Shown: positions 1 through 6,888 of the stretch, in pieces
Layout of the letters: each line of letters begins with the position of its first letter
How positions within the stretch are numbered: the stretch's first letter is position 1
Source: an uncultured Clostridia bacterium
GTDB lineage: Bacteria > Bacillota_I > Bacilli_A > RF39 > UBA660
Reading direction: 5' to 3'
DNA: 37,352 nt
Assembly (NCBI GenBank): GCA_945871105.1
Contig: CAMBUO010000011.1
Location: 1-37,352 of the forward strand
Notes under the pieces: generated by a model
Told to the model about the DNA's origin: nothing
Database searches by the model: none
Seen by the model: only the letters and a program-made list of their open reading frames with translations
Position numbers and translations under genes: made by a program

Positions 1-854
1 AAACTAATAAAATAGGAATAAAGAAAACCTTTATTAAATATATAAAAAGGGTTTATTAATAAAGTAATAATTATAACTAAATAATATTTTAATAAAGAAT
101 TAACCTTTAGATTAAACTTTTTAAATAAATAAGTAATAACTAAATAAAGAAATACTCTTAACATAGAAATAGGAAAATCTAATAAAATAAGAAATAAGAA
201 AATTAATAAATAACTAACTGGTTCAGCTATTTTTTTTAACTTTATTTTTTTTAAAAAGATAATAATTAAATAATTTAATAAAGTAATATGACTACTACCA
301 ATAGATAATAAATGTGATATACCATTTTTTTGATAAGAATCATAGATATTATTTAAAGAAGAAGTATCTCCTAGGATAAATGCTTGTAAATAGTTTTTAG
401 ATTTAAACTTATTTAAATAAGTTAATATTACTTGTTTTAATTTTATAAAAATATTAGTATTTTCTTTAAGTAAAGTTATTTTCTTAGCTTTTAAAATATA
501 GTATATTTGTTGATTATTTAAATATTTTTTATAGTTAAAATTATTAGGTATAGTATTATTACTAGGTATTTCTAAAGTACCTTCTATTTTTACTTGATCT
601 CCTAAATTATATAAATATTCATCTAGGTAAACTACTAGATTTTCTTTATTTTTAAGGATAAGAGAATATCCATAATCTGTTTTTTTTATTTTAATAATTT
701 CTCCTGTAAAAATTGTTTGCTTAGGATTATAGATACTCTCTTTTTTTAAACTATTAGCTATTAAATAAAAACTTAAAAAAGTAAATAAGGTAAGAAGGAT
801 ATAAAATATTTTAGATTGATATATTTTCTTTAATAGCTTCAAATAATTTATCAC
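1..854 (-). CDS. comEC: ComEC DNA-uptake channel, N-terminal part (cut by window edge)
   Basis: The frame stays open to base 1, so only about 284 N-terminal residues are visible. ComEC is the inner-membrane channel that passes transforming single-stranded DNA into the cytoplasm. Visible parts are an N-terminal hydrophobic segment, an OB-like soluble region (TGEIIKIKKTDYGYSLIL; then GTLEIPSNN), and the start of the competence domain with GDTSSLNN, KNGISHLLSIGSSH and NPFYIFNKGF. These match the usual ComEC order. The normally conserved ISGLH-type motif reads SIGSSH here. The start is uncertain: GTG at 854 (an in-frame TAG lies just upstream) or TTG at 842. Both lie inside comEA, so the genes overlap by up to 44 nt and are probably translationally coupled. 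The C-terminal metallo-beta-lactamase-like domain, if present, is outside the window. Confidence 0.85.
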   Translation of the reverse strand, partial: MINYLKLLKKIYQSKIFYILLTLFTFLSFYLIANSLKKESIYNPKQTIFTGEIIKIKKTDYGYSLILKNKENLVVYLDEYLYNLGDQVKIEGTLEIPSNNTIPNNFNYKKYLNNQQIYYILKAKKITLLKENTNIFIKLKQVILTYLNKFKSKNYLQAFILGDTSSLNNIYDSYQKNGISHLLSIGSSHITLLNYLIIIFLKKIKLKKIAEPVSYLLIFLFLILLDFPISMLRVFLYLVITYLFKKFNLKVNSLLKYYLVIIITLLINPFYIFNKGFLYSYFIS

Positions 855-1548
855 CTATACCACTGACATTTTTGATATCATCTATACTTGTAAATAAACC
901 ATTCTTTTCACGATACTCGATTATGGCTAAAGCTTTTGATTCACCAATATTAGGTAAATTCATTAGTTCTTCTTTCGTTGCTGTATTAATATTTACTTTT
1001 AATTCTTTTGCTTCTTCTTGATTATTATTACTATTATCAAGAGGAACTTTTTCTTCTTCATTAGTAGTATTTGTTATACAAGCATCATTAATAATATCTT
1101 GATTACATATTTTAGCTTCTTGTTGTTGTTTATTTTGGTAATTAACAAAATCACTTATTTGACTATTTGAATATACTATTATAACCATTTGATCAGTTAA
1201 TTCACGACTTAAGTTTAAAAGACTTGTGTTTGCTTCATTTTTTAATCCCCCAGCTATATTGATAGCATCAACTACTCTTTTACCTTTTTCAAGTGAATAT
1301 ACTCCTGGATTATTAACATATCCCTTAATATCAACAAAATAATATTCTTTTGGTTCTTCTTCAACTACATCTTTGTTATTAATTTCTAAATCAGGAATAT
1401 TTTCATAAGTGATTACATCTTTTTGATAATTATGTCTTCTTACTAAAATAAAAGTAACAGTTAAACTAAGAAGTATTAAACTAAAAATAATTATTATTTT
1501 ATTTTTATGTTCTAACCAAAATAATTTAACTTGATTATAAATTTGCAT
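811..1548 (-). CDS. comEA: ComEA competence DNA receptor
   Basis: Membrane-anchored DNA-binding protein of natural transformation. It has one N-terminal transmembrane helix (about residues 17-37), then an SLBB domain (about 67-125, VDIKGYVNNPGVYSL...VVDAINIAGG). A polar low-complexity linker follows, then a C-terminal double helix-hairpin-helix DNA-binding domain (about 184-245: INTATKEELMNLPNIG, IKNVSGIG). This is the normal ComEA architecture and length. The ATG at 1548 has a very good ribosome site (AAAGGAGG, 4 nt spacing). The first 14 bases overlap the end of the upstream coiled-coil gene, and comEC overlaps the 3' end, so the three genes form one transcription unit. Confidence 0.93.
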   Translation of the reverse strand: MQIYNQVKLFWLEHKNKIIIIFSLILLSLTVTFILVRRHNYQKDVITYENIPDLEINNKDVVEEEPKEYYFVDIKGYVNNPGVYSLEKGKRVVDAINIAGGLKNEANTSLLNLSRELTDQMVIIVYSNSQISDFVNYQNKQQQEAKICNQDIINDACITNTTNEEEKVPLDNSNNNQEEAKELKVNINTATKEELMNLPNIGESKALAIIEYREKNGLFTSIDDIKNVSGIGDKLFEAIKENISI

Positions 1549-2890
1549 GTTTCCTCCTTTTAAATAAGTAAATACTAACTATTGTTATTAAAGACAAAAT
1601 ACTTAAAATTACGTACTTAAAAAGATCATCAAAAGTTTTAGGATTTTCTATAGTACCATTAAGTAACGTCTCACAATATTTATAATTATTCTGATCAACA
1701 TTTTGCTCCTTTCTAGTTAATTCTAAAGATAAAGTATTTAATTCTTTTTCTCTTGTTAAAAGATTATTATGAAATAATTCTAATTCTTCTTGTTTTTTAT
1801 TAATTTCAAGTTGATTATTATTTAATTCATTTTCTTGTTCTTTTAATTGTTCTTCTTGTATCTTTAGTTTTTCTTTTTCTTTAGTTAATTCTAAAGATAA
1901 AGTATTTAATTCTTTTTCTCTTGTTAAAAGATTATTATGAAATAATTCTAATTCTTCTTGTTTTTTATTAATTTCAAGTTGATTATTATTTAATTCATTT
2001 TCTTGTTCTTTTAATTGTTCTTCTTGTATCTTTAGTTTTTCTTTTTCTTTAGTTAATTCTAAAGTTAATCTTTCCAATTCTTTTTCTTTTTCTAATAACT
2101 CTTGATATGTATAAATTATTTTTATATATTCATACTTGGTATTATCAGTTATTTCTTGATAACTTAAATTATCATGACTACCTTTTAATTCAAGATTACT
2201 AGCTAAGATAAATTGTTCTTTTAAACCATTTTTATTTTTAAAATGCATGAAGATATTACTATTACCATTTACGTATATATAATTCATGATAATGCCTGAA
2301 GTATTAGTTAAAGTAACATTTAAATTACTACTATTTAAATAGATATCACGCGAAAAGCTATGTACAAAAGAGGAAAATTCTCCTTCTAAAATACTATTAT
2401 TTAAATAGACATAACCTTTAAAAACATTAAAAGCTTCTCTATTACTGTTAACTATTAACTTAGAATTATTAATTGAAACTGTATTACCAATACCACTTGT
2501 TAGTATTGGAATATCTTTAATATCTAAATTAATACTTGTATTACTAATAATTAGATGTTCAGCTATTATTCCTCTAAAATTACTAGTTATATTTAAATAA
2601 CCTGGTCCTTGTATTTCTATATTTTTAGCTTTAATAGCAACCTCGTTATTTAAATTATTTAATTTATTATGACCATTTAAAATTATTTTTAAGTCTTCTG
2701 TAGTTTCAATTGAATTTAAATTAGCATCAGTTAAAGTTAATAAATTATTATTAGGACTATAAGTTAAACCATCCAATTTTAAAGTACTATTACTTACTTC
2801 ATAACTAGTATCATTAATTATTATTTCTTTAGCTAAAGGATTTAAAGTAAAACAGAAAAAACTAAGAATAACTAAGATTATTTTTTTCAT
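1535..2890 (-). CDS. Secreted coiled-coil surface protein with a sortase-like C-terminal signal
   Basis: I do not recognise the family. The 451-residue protein starts at ATG 2890 (AAAGGAAG upstream) with a clear signal peptide (MKKIILVILSFFCFTLNPLAKE). About 240 residues rich in Asn/Ser/Leu follow, with repeated short beta-like strings (INNSKLIVNS, YVYLNNSILEG) that suggest a beta-helix or similar fold. Next is a highly charged coiled coil of about 130 residues containing a 56-residue tandem repeat. The C-terminus is NPKTF, two acidic residues, a hydrophobic helix of about 20 residues, and KRRKH. That order is the layout of a sortase substrate, and NPKTF resembles sortase-B type motifs (NPxT[N/G/S]) with a different fifth residue. 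It overlaps comEA by 14 nt and is its operon partner, so a role in DNA uptake or cell-surface anchoring is possible but unproven. Confidence 0.85.
   Translation of the reverse strand: MKKIILVILSFFCFTLNPLAKEIIINDTSYEVSNSTLKLDGLTYSPNNNLLTLTDANLNSIETTEDLKIILNGHNKLNNLNNEVAIKAKNIEIQGPGYLNITSNFRGIIAEHLIISNTSINLDIKDIPILTSGIGNTVSINNSKLIVNSNREAFNVFKGYVYLNNSILEGEFSSFVHSFSRDIYLNSSNLNVTLTNTSGIIMNYIYVNGNSNIFMHFKNKNGLKEQFILASNLELKGSHDNLSYQEITDNTKYEYIKIIYTYQELLEKEKELERLTLELTKEKEKLKIQEEQLKEQENELNNNQLEINKKQEELELFHNNLLTREKELNTLSLELTKEKEKLKIQEEQLKEQENELNNNQLEINKKQEELELFHNNLLTREKELNTLSLELTRKEQNVDQNNYKYCETLLNGTIENPKTFDDLFKYVILSILSLITIVSIYLFKRRKHANL
1714..2064 (-). repeat. 168-bp tandem repeat inside the coiled-coil gene
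   Basis: Two adjacent copies (1714-1881 and 1882-2049) appear identical base for base, and a 15-base start of a third copy lies at 2050-2064. The period is 168 bp, exactly 56 codons, so copy number can change without breaking the frame. The unit encodes a heptad-like Glu/Lys/Leu/Asn coiled coil. Complete nucleotide identity, including silent positions, points to a recent duplication or ongoing recombination. Confidence 0.95.
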
Positions 2891-2904
2891 CACACTTCCT
2901 TTCT

Positions 2905-2916
2905 TCAACCGGTTGA
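2905..2916. promoter_or_regulatory. 12-bp perfect palindrome at the transcription start of the coiled-coil/comEA/comEC operon
   Basis: TCAACCGGTTGA is a perfect inverted repeat and unusually GC-rich for this region. It lies just downstream of the -10 box at 2924-2929, covering about +1 to +13, and before the ribosome site at about 2893-2899. Its position suits an operator for a dimeric repressor. The self-complementary halves leave almost no loop, so an RNA hairpin is less likely. Confidence 0.55.
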
Positions 2917-2923
2917 TAAGTTC

Positions 2924-2952
2924 ATCATATAACAAGTTTCAGTTTATGTCAA
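2924..2952 (-). promoter_or_regulatory. Sigma-A promoter of the coiled-coil/comEA/comEC operon
   Basis: The -35 box TTGACA (2947-2952) and -10 box TATGAT (2924-2929) are separated by exactly 17 nt. Transcription should start near 2917, about 27 nt before the ATG at 2890. Confidence 0.8.
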
Positions 2953-3034
2953 CTTTTGTAAATTTACATTTTATTAACATTTTTCTCTTAAAGTGTATTT
3001 TTTAAAAATAATTAAAACTAATTTAGAAAATTGT

Positions 3035-3066
3035 AAAAAAAATAATTAGCAAATTAACTAATTATT
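3035..3066 (-). terminator. AT-only intrinsic terminator after the pilin-like gene
   Basis: A perfect 9-bp inverted repeat (AATAATTAG / CTAATTATT, 8-nt loop) spans 3041-3066. On the minus strand it is followed by a run of T. It lies 55 nt past the stop of the pilin-like gene. The stem has only two G-C pairs, so strength is uncertain. Confidence 0.5.
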
Positions 3067-3121
3067 GAATTATTTTTAAAAAAAAGAAAGAAAAAATTTT
3101 TTTCTTCTCTAATTCTCTAAT

Positions 3122-3565
3122 TTAATTATCTTTAACTACTTCTATACCAGTTAATTTACTACTATCTATACAACTACCATCACTAGCTTTGATATTTCTC
3201 TTGCTACCAGTTACTTTAATACAATATTTATAGGTATTACTTACTAAGGTAACTTTAACATAAGTATTAGCTGTATCATAACTTTGACCATCAGAGTCAG
3301 TTGTAAATTCACCTTTTCCATTTAAATCAGCATAGGAGTAAGTTTTTCCGGAAGCAGTTTTGGCAATTTCTCTATCATCTTTGCTCTTAGCTATTAATTC
3401 ACTAGCTTTACTAACCATTCGTTTAGCATCCATTAAAAAAGCATTTTTTCGATTATTATTAATAGTCGATAAAACATTAGGAACAGCAATCATCGTTAAA
3501 ATTCCTAAAACTGTAATAACTGCTAATAATTCAACTAACGTAAAACCATTTTTTTCTTTTTTCAT
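3122..3565 (-). CDS. Type IV pilin-like protein (competence pseudopilin type)
   Basis: This 147-residue protein has a textbook class III/IV prepilin start. A short basic leader (MKKEKNG) is followed by FTLVELLAVITVLGILTMIA with the conserved Glu at mature position 5, so a prepilin peptidase would cut between Gly and Phe. The rest is a small globular domain with two cysteines (YKYC and DGSC) that could form a disulfide. Such proteins build pili or the competence pseudopilus (ComGC-like). No ATPase, platform protein or peptidase gene is in the window, so its assembly machine must be elsewhere. The ATG overlaps the TGA of the RNase III gene by 4 nt, so it is translationally coupled to rnc, an unusual partner. 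ComGC versus another pilin cannot be decided from sequence alone. Confidence 0.85.
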   Translation of the reverse strand: MKKEKNGFTLVELLAVITVLGILTMIAVPNVLSTINNNRKNAFLMDAKRMVSKASELIAKSKDDREIAKTASGKTYSYADLNGKGEFTTDSDGQSYDTANTYVKVTLVSNTYKYCIKVTGSKRNIKASDGSCIDSSKLTGIEVVKDN

Positions 3566-4227
3566 TTTTTATTTTTTGCTAGTTTAGTTAAAGCTACTCT
3601 GGCTGCTTCTCTTTCAGCTTCTTTCTTACTACTAGCTATCCCCTTTCCATAAATAATATTATCTATTTTTACAACAACTGTGAATGTTTTATCATGAGGT
3701 GGACCTGATTCCTCAATTGTTTCATAAACAAAAGAACGTTTTTCGGTTTGAAGGGCTTCTTGTAAAGTTGATTTATAATCGTTAAAAAAACTAATATTAG
3801 GATCCTTTATATAAGGAACAATAATGGCTAAAATAACTTCTTTAACCTTTAAAAAACCTTCTTCTAAATAAATAGCTGCCATAATGGATTCAAAAATATC
3901 CGCTACAATAGCTTTTTTAATATTTCCAAGTTCTCCATTACCAACTTTAATATATTTTATTAAGTCTAAATCTTTCATATATTCATATAAAGCATTTTCA
4001 CAGACATAACTTGCTCTTACTTTTGTCATTTCTCCTTCTGTTTCTTGATAATTTTGATACAAATAATCACTAACAACAAGTTCTAAAACAGCATCACCTA
4101 AAAATTCTAATCTTTCATAATCACTTTTTAAATTATGTTCATTCACAAAAGACGAATGCGATAAAGCTGTTTCATATAACTTATTATTCTTAGGAATAAT
4201 ATTAAATTGTTTTAAAAATTCATTCAT
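3562..4227 (-). CDS. rnc: Ribonuclease III
   Basis: Double-strand-specific endoribonuclease for rRNA and mRNA processing. The N-terminal catalytic domain carries the signature YERLEFLGDAVLEL (about residues 37-50) and the downstream acidic residues (IVADIFESIMAAIY). The C-terminal double-stranded RNA-binding domain runs from about 152 to 221 (DYKSTLQEALQ ... GIASSKKEAEREAARVAL). The length of 221 aa is normal. The ATG at 4227 has GGAGAGG 5 nt upstream, and a TATAAT box lies at 4251-4256 with a weak -35. In many Firmicutes rnc is followed by smc and ftsY. Here it is followed by an overlapping pilin-like gene. Confidence 0.95.
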   Translation of the reverse strand: MNEFLKQFNIIPKNNKLYETALSHSSFVNEHNLKSDYERLEFLGDAVLELVVSDYLYQNYQETEGEMTKVRASYVCENALYEYMKDLDLIKYIKVGNGELGNIKKAIVADIFESIMAAIYLEEGFLKVKEVILAIIVPYIKDPNISFFNDYKSTLQEALQTEKRSFVYETIEESGPPHDKTFTVVVKIDNIIYGKGIASSKKEAEREAARVALTKLAKNKK

Positions 4228-4285
4228 GATATCCTCTCCAACTTAAGTCAATTATAACATTTTTTTAAAAAATTGTATATTAAAC

Positions 4286-4314
4286 TTGTTAATATTTTAA
4301 AATAATAGTAAAAT
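4286..4314 (+). promoter_or_regulatory. Possible promoter of the TroA-like lipoprotein gene
   Basis: TTGTTA (4286-4291) and TAAAAT (4309-4314) are spaced by 17 nt. This would start transcription only about 10 nt before the ATG at 4331, right at the AGGTG ribosome site, so the leader would be very short. Other AT-rich -10 boxes are possible. Confidence 0.35.
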
Positions 4315-4330
4315 ATAATTAGGTGTTGAT

Positions 4331-5200
4331 ATGAAAAAAATAATTTTAACTTTAATTATCTTATTATCTTTAACAGGTTGTTCTTTGTTTAAACATGATA
4401 CGATGGAAAATATCGATATTGTAACAACTAATTATGCTATTGAATATGTAACTAGTATTTTATATGGAGAAGATTCTTTAGTTACTTCAATTTATCCTGA
4501 TGGCATTAATATTGATAATTATACTTTAACTGAAAAGCAAATTAAAGATTATAGTAAAAAAGATTTATTTATTTATATGGGACTTACGAAAGATTCTGAT
4601 CAAGCAGTTACTTTTTTAAACCAAAATCAAAAAATTAAAATAATTGATGCTACTTATGGAATGGAATTTAAAAATGAAATTGATGAATTATGGTTAAACC
4701 CTTCTAACCTTTTGATGATTGCTCAAAATATAAAAAATGGTTTAGGTGAATATATTACAAGTACTTATCTTTTAAAAAAAATAGATAATCGTTACCTAGA
4801 ATTAAAAGTAAATTTATCAAGTTTAGATGCTGAATATAAAACATCAATTGAAAATGCTAATTATAAAACAATTGTTGTAAATAGTGATAATCTTCTTTAC
4901 TTAGAAAAATATAATTTAAATGTTATATCTCTTGATAAAAATAATGAAAATTATGAAAAAAATCTAGCTTTATTCAATAGTTATTTAAAAAATGAAAGTA
5001 TTAAATATTTATATACTTATGAAAATATTAATAATACAGAAGAAGTAAATAAAATTATAACAGATAAAAATATTGAAACTTTAAATATTAAAAATTTAAA
5101 AAATATAACTGATGAAGAAAGAGAAAATAATCAAGATTATCTTACTATTATGTATAATAATCTTGAATTAATAAAAAAAGAGTTATATAAAAACAGTTAA
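4331..5200 (+). CDS. TroA/ZnuA-like substrate-binding lipoprotein without recognisable metal ligands
   Basis: A lipoprotein of 289 aa with a signal peptide ending in the lipobox LTGC (Cys16). The body follows the metal-binding ABC receptor pattern: IVTTNYAIEYVTSILYGE near the start, DELWLNPSNLLMIAQNIKNGL in the middle (compare the family's DPHxWLDP...), and VVNSDNLLYLEKYNLNVISL further on (compare HxAFxYFAxRYGL). Both family histidines in those two segments are replaced (DELW, NSDN), and the first ligand region also lacks His. It therefore probably does not bind Zn or Mn in the usual way. No permease or ATPase gene is next to it. Assignment to the TroA fold is by pattern and is an inference. 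It is the only plus-strand gene in the first 11 kb. Confidence 0.7.
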   Translation: MKKIILTLIILLSLTGCSLFKHDTMENIDIVTTNYAIEYVTSILYGEDSLVTSIYPDGINIDNYTLTEKQIKDYSKKDLFIYMGLTKDSDQAVTFLNQNQKIKIIDATYGMEFKNEIDELWLNPSNLLMIAQNIKNGLGEYITSTYLLKKIDNRYLELKVNLSSLDAEYKTSIENANYKTIVVNSDNLLYLEKYNLNVISLDKNNENYEKNLALFNSYLKNESIKYLYTYENINNTEEVNKIITDKNIETLNIKNLKNITDEERENNQDYLTIMYNNLELIKKELYKNS

Positions 5201-5217
5201 AATCAACTGTTTTTTTT
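5189..5217. terminator. Bidirectional terminator shared by two convergent genes
   Basis: The 10-bp stem AAAAACAGTT / AACTGTTTTT (5189-5198 and 5205-5214, 6-nt loop) is followed by T on both strands. It contains the stop codons of both flanking genes. Confidence 0.85.
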
Positions 5218-5613
5218 CATTAACTCTTTTTCTTTATCTTCAAAAGCTTGATCTAAAATATCTTTTCTTTTTAAATTATTAATATAAATTTTTAAAACAT
5301 ATATCAAAAATCCCAAAGGTATTAAAGGTAAAATAACTAAAATAATTACTAAAAATATACTATCTTTAACAACATTAGCTTGAATCAATATTTGAATAGT
5401 TGCTATACTATAACCTAATAATAAACATAGTAACAATGAACAAAAGATTACTCCTAAAGTACTATAAACATAATCTACTACATAATTATAATAATAAGTT
5501 CCTTTTTTCTTTGAATATAATAAATTAAAAATAACATAGACTAATAAAATTATTAAAATAGGAATAACAACATAATACCAAACTTCAGCTGGAATATAGA
5601 AATATTTTAACAT
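5203..5613 (-). CDS. Small membrane protein of unknown function
   Basis: 136 residues with three predicted transmembrane helices (about residues 11-33, 53-75 and 84-108). A basic loop (SKKKGTYYY) follows the first helix, and the cytoplasmic tail is charged (KRKDILDQAFEDKEKELMKKNS). I do not recognise a family. Its stop codon lies within the terminator hairpin shared with the convergent lipoprotein gene. An upstream TATAAT (about 5623-5628) and a weak GGTGAT ribosome site suggest its own short transcript. Confidence 0.75.
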   Translation of the reverse strand: MLKYFYIPAEVWYYVVIPILIILLVYVIFNLLYSKKKGTYYYNYVVDYVYSTLGVIFCSLLLCLLLGYSIATIQILIQANVVKDSIFLVIILVILPLIPLGFLIYVLKIYINNLKRKDILDQAFEDKEKELMKKNS

Positions 5614-5655
5614 ATCATCACCTATTATAATGATAGCACAAATTAAATGATTTGG

Positions 5656-6840
5656 CTATAATTTTTTATTAATATTTTTTAACTTTACTAATTCTTCTTG
5701 ACCATTTTTATTTTGTAAATTAGGATTAAATAAAAAGTCGTAACGAAAAAAAATATAACCATTATATTTATCTAAAGTTTTTGAAAAATTTATTTGTCTA
5801 GTAATAATATCATGATTATTTAACCATTCATCTTGACCAGATCCAGCTTGATTATCAATTCTTCCTACTTTATAAAAAGCTAAAACTGGAACAATTTTTA
5901 CCTTATTTTGAATTAAATCATGCCATTCATTTAAAGTTTTAATAAAAGGTTTATATTCATTTTCAAAACCATAATATACTTGAGGTAAAATAAGATCAAC
6001 ATAATTATCTTCTTTTAACCAAGTTTTAACATCAGCAAAATGATATTTATAATTATTATTAATATTACCATCAGGTGAAATGCTAAATATTAAATTAGGA
6101 TTATAATCTTTAATTGTTTTATAAACATTTCTAATTAAAGAATTAGTTATATTTAATCTATAATCAGTTAAACTAATATCAAGCTTATTTTTAAGTTTAT
6201 AATTTTCATAATTTACTAAGTCTATCTCCCCATTAACATAGAAATAATCATCAAAATGAATACCAGCTATATCATAATTAGTAATTAATTCTATTACTTG
6301 ATTAATTATCAAAGACATTACTTTATAACTAGCCGGATTATAATAAATTCCTTCATTGGTAATTTTTACATCATTAGTATTTAATAAGGCATAGGCAGGA
6401 TTATTTTTAGAAATTAAATTAATATCATTTGACATGCTTATTCGATAAGGATTAATCCAAGCATGGATTTTAATTCCTCTTTTCTTACCTTCTTTAATAA
6501 AATATTCTAAATAATCCATACCAGGATTTTTTCCTTCTGTACCAGTTAAAGTATATGAATAAGGAAATATCTTAGAATTATAAATACTATCAGAAAAGGG
6601 AGAAACATGTAAAAAAATAGTGTTAATATTTAAAGACTTTAAATTATCTAACATCTTTTTAATATAAGCTTTATTAATACTTAAAGAATTACCTTGAAAA
6701 TAAGTTAAATATTCTAAATAAGAAATATAAGCTCCTCTTATTTCTAGATCTTCAACTTGTTCATATTTATTACTTATAATTAAAGCATTACCTGTTAAAA
6801 AAATTAAAAAAATCAAAAAAAAGACTAATAGTTTTTTCAT
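5656..6840 (-). CDS. Secreted GHL10-type glycoside hydrolase (YngK/DUF187 family)
   Basis: 394 aa, exported by an N-terminal signal or anchor segment (residues 1-23). The (beta/alpha)8 core shows family strings: LNINTIFLHVSPFSDSIY, FPYSYTLTGTEGKNPGMDYLEYFIKEGKKRGIKIHAWINPYR (about 95-135), GIHFDDYFY (about 195-203) and LPQVYYGFE. The Asp pair in GIHFDDY and the WINPYR motif are typical of the GHL10 superfamily, which is usually involved in cell-wall or polysaccharide breakdown. The exact substrate cannot be read from the sequence. The ribosome site before the ATG at 6840 is weak (GTGA). Its position next to argS appears incidental, as argS has its own promoter upstream, although readthrough from argS (48 nt away) is possible. 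Confidence 0.85.
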   Translation of the reverse strand: MKKLLVFFLIFLIFLTGNALIISNKYEQVEDLEIRGAYISYLEYLTYFQGNSLSINKAYIKKMLDNLKSLNINTIFLHVSPFSDSIYNSKIFPYSYTLTGTEGKNPGMDYLEYFIKEGKKRGIKIHAWINPYRISMSNDINLISKNNPAYALLNTNDVKITNEGIYYNPASYKVMSLIINQVIELITNYDIAGIHFDDYFYVNGEIDLVNYENYKLKNKLDISLTDYRLNITNSLIRNVYKTIKDYNPNLIFSISPDGNINNNYKYHFADVKTWLKEDNYVDLILPQVYYGFENEYKPFIKTLNEWHDLIQNKVKIVPVLAFYKVGRIDNQAGSGQDEWLNNHDIITRQINFSKTLDKYNGYIFFRYDFLFNPNLQNKNGQEELVKLKNINKKL

Positions 6841-6888
6841 AAAATCACATAATAATTTTATAAAATTACCTTGTCTTTTTTTGTCGAA

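Noticed and set aside
1714-2064. Possible CRISPR-like or satellite repeat
   Set aside because: The repeats are directly adjacent with no spacers, are 168 bp long and keep the reading frame, so they are an intragenic protein repeat.
3360-3587. Open frame on the plus strand opposite the pilin-like gene
   Set aside because: It is antisense to a well-supported gene, has no ribosome site and no recognisable protein features.
5631-5660. Hairpin plus T-run readable on the plus strand
   Set aside because: No plus-strand gene ends here, and on the minus strand it lacks a T-run after the hydrolase gene, so a terminator call is not supported.
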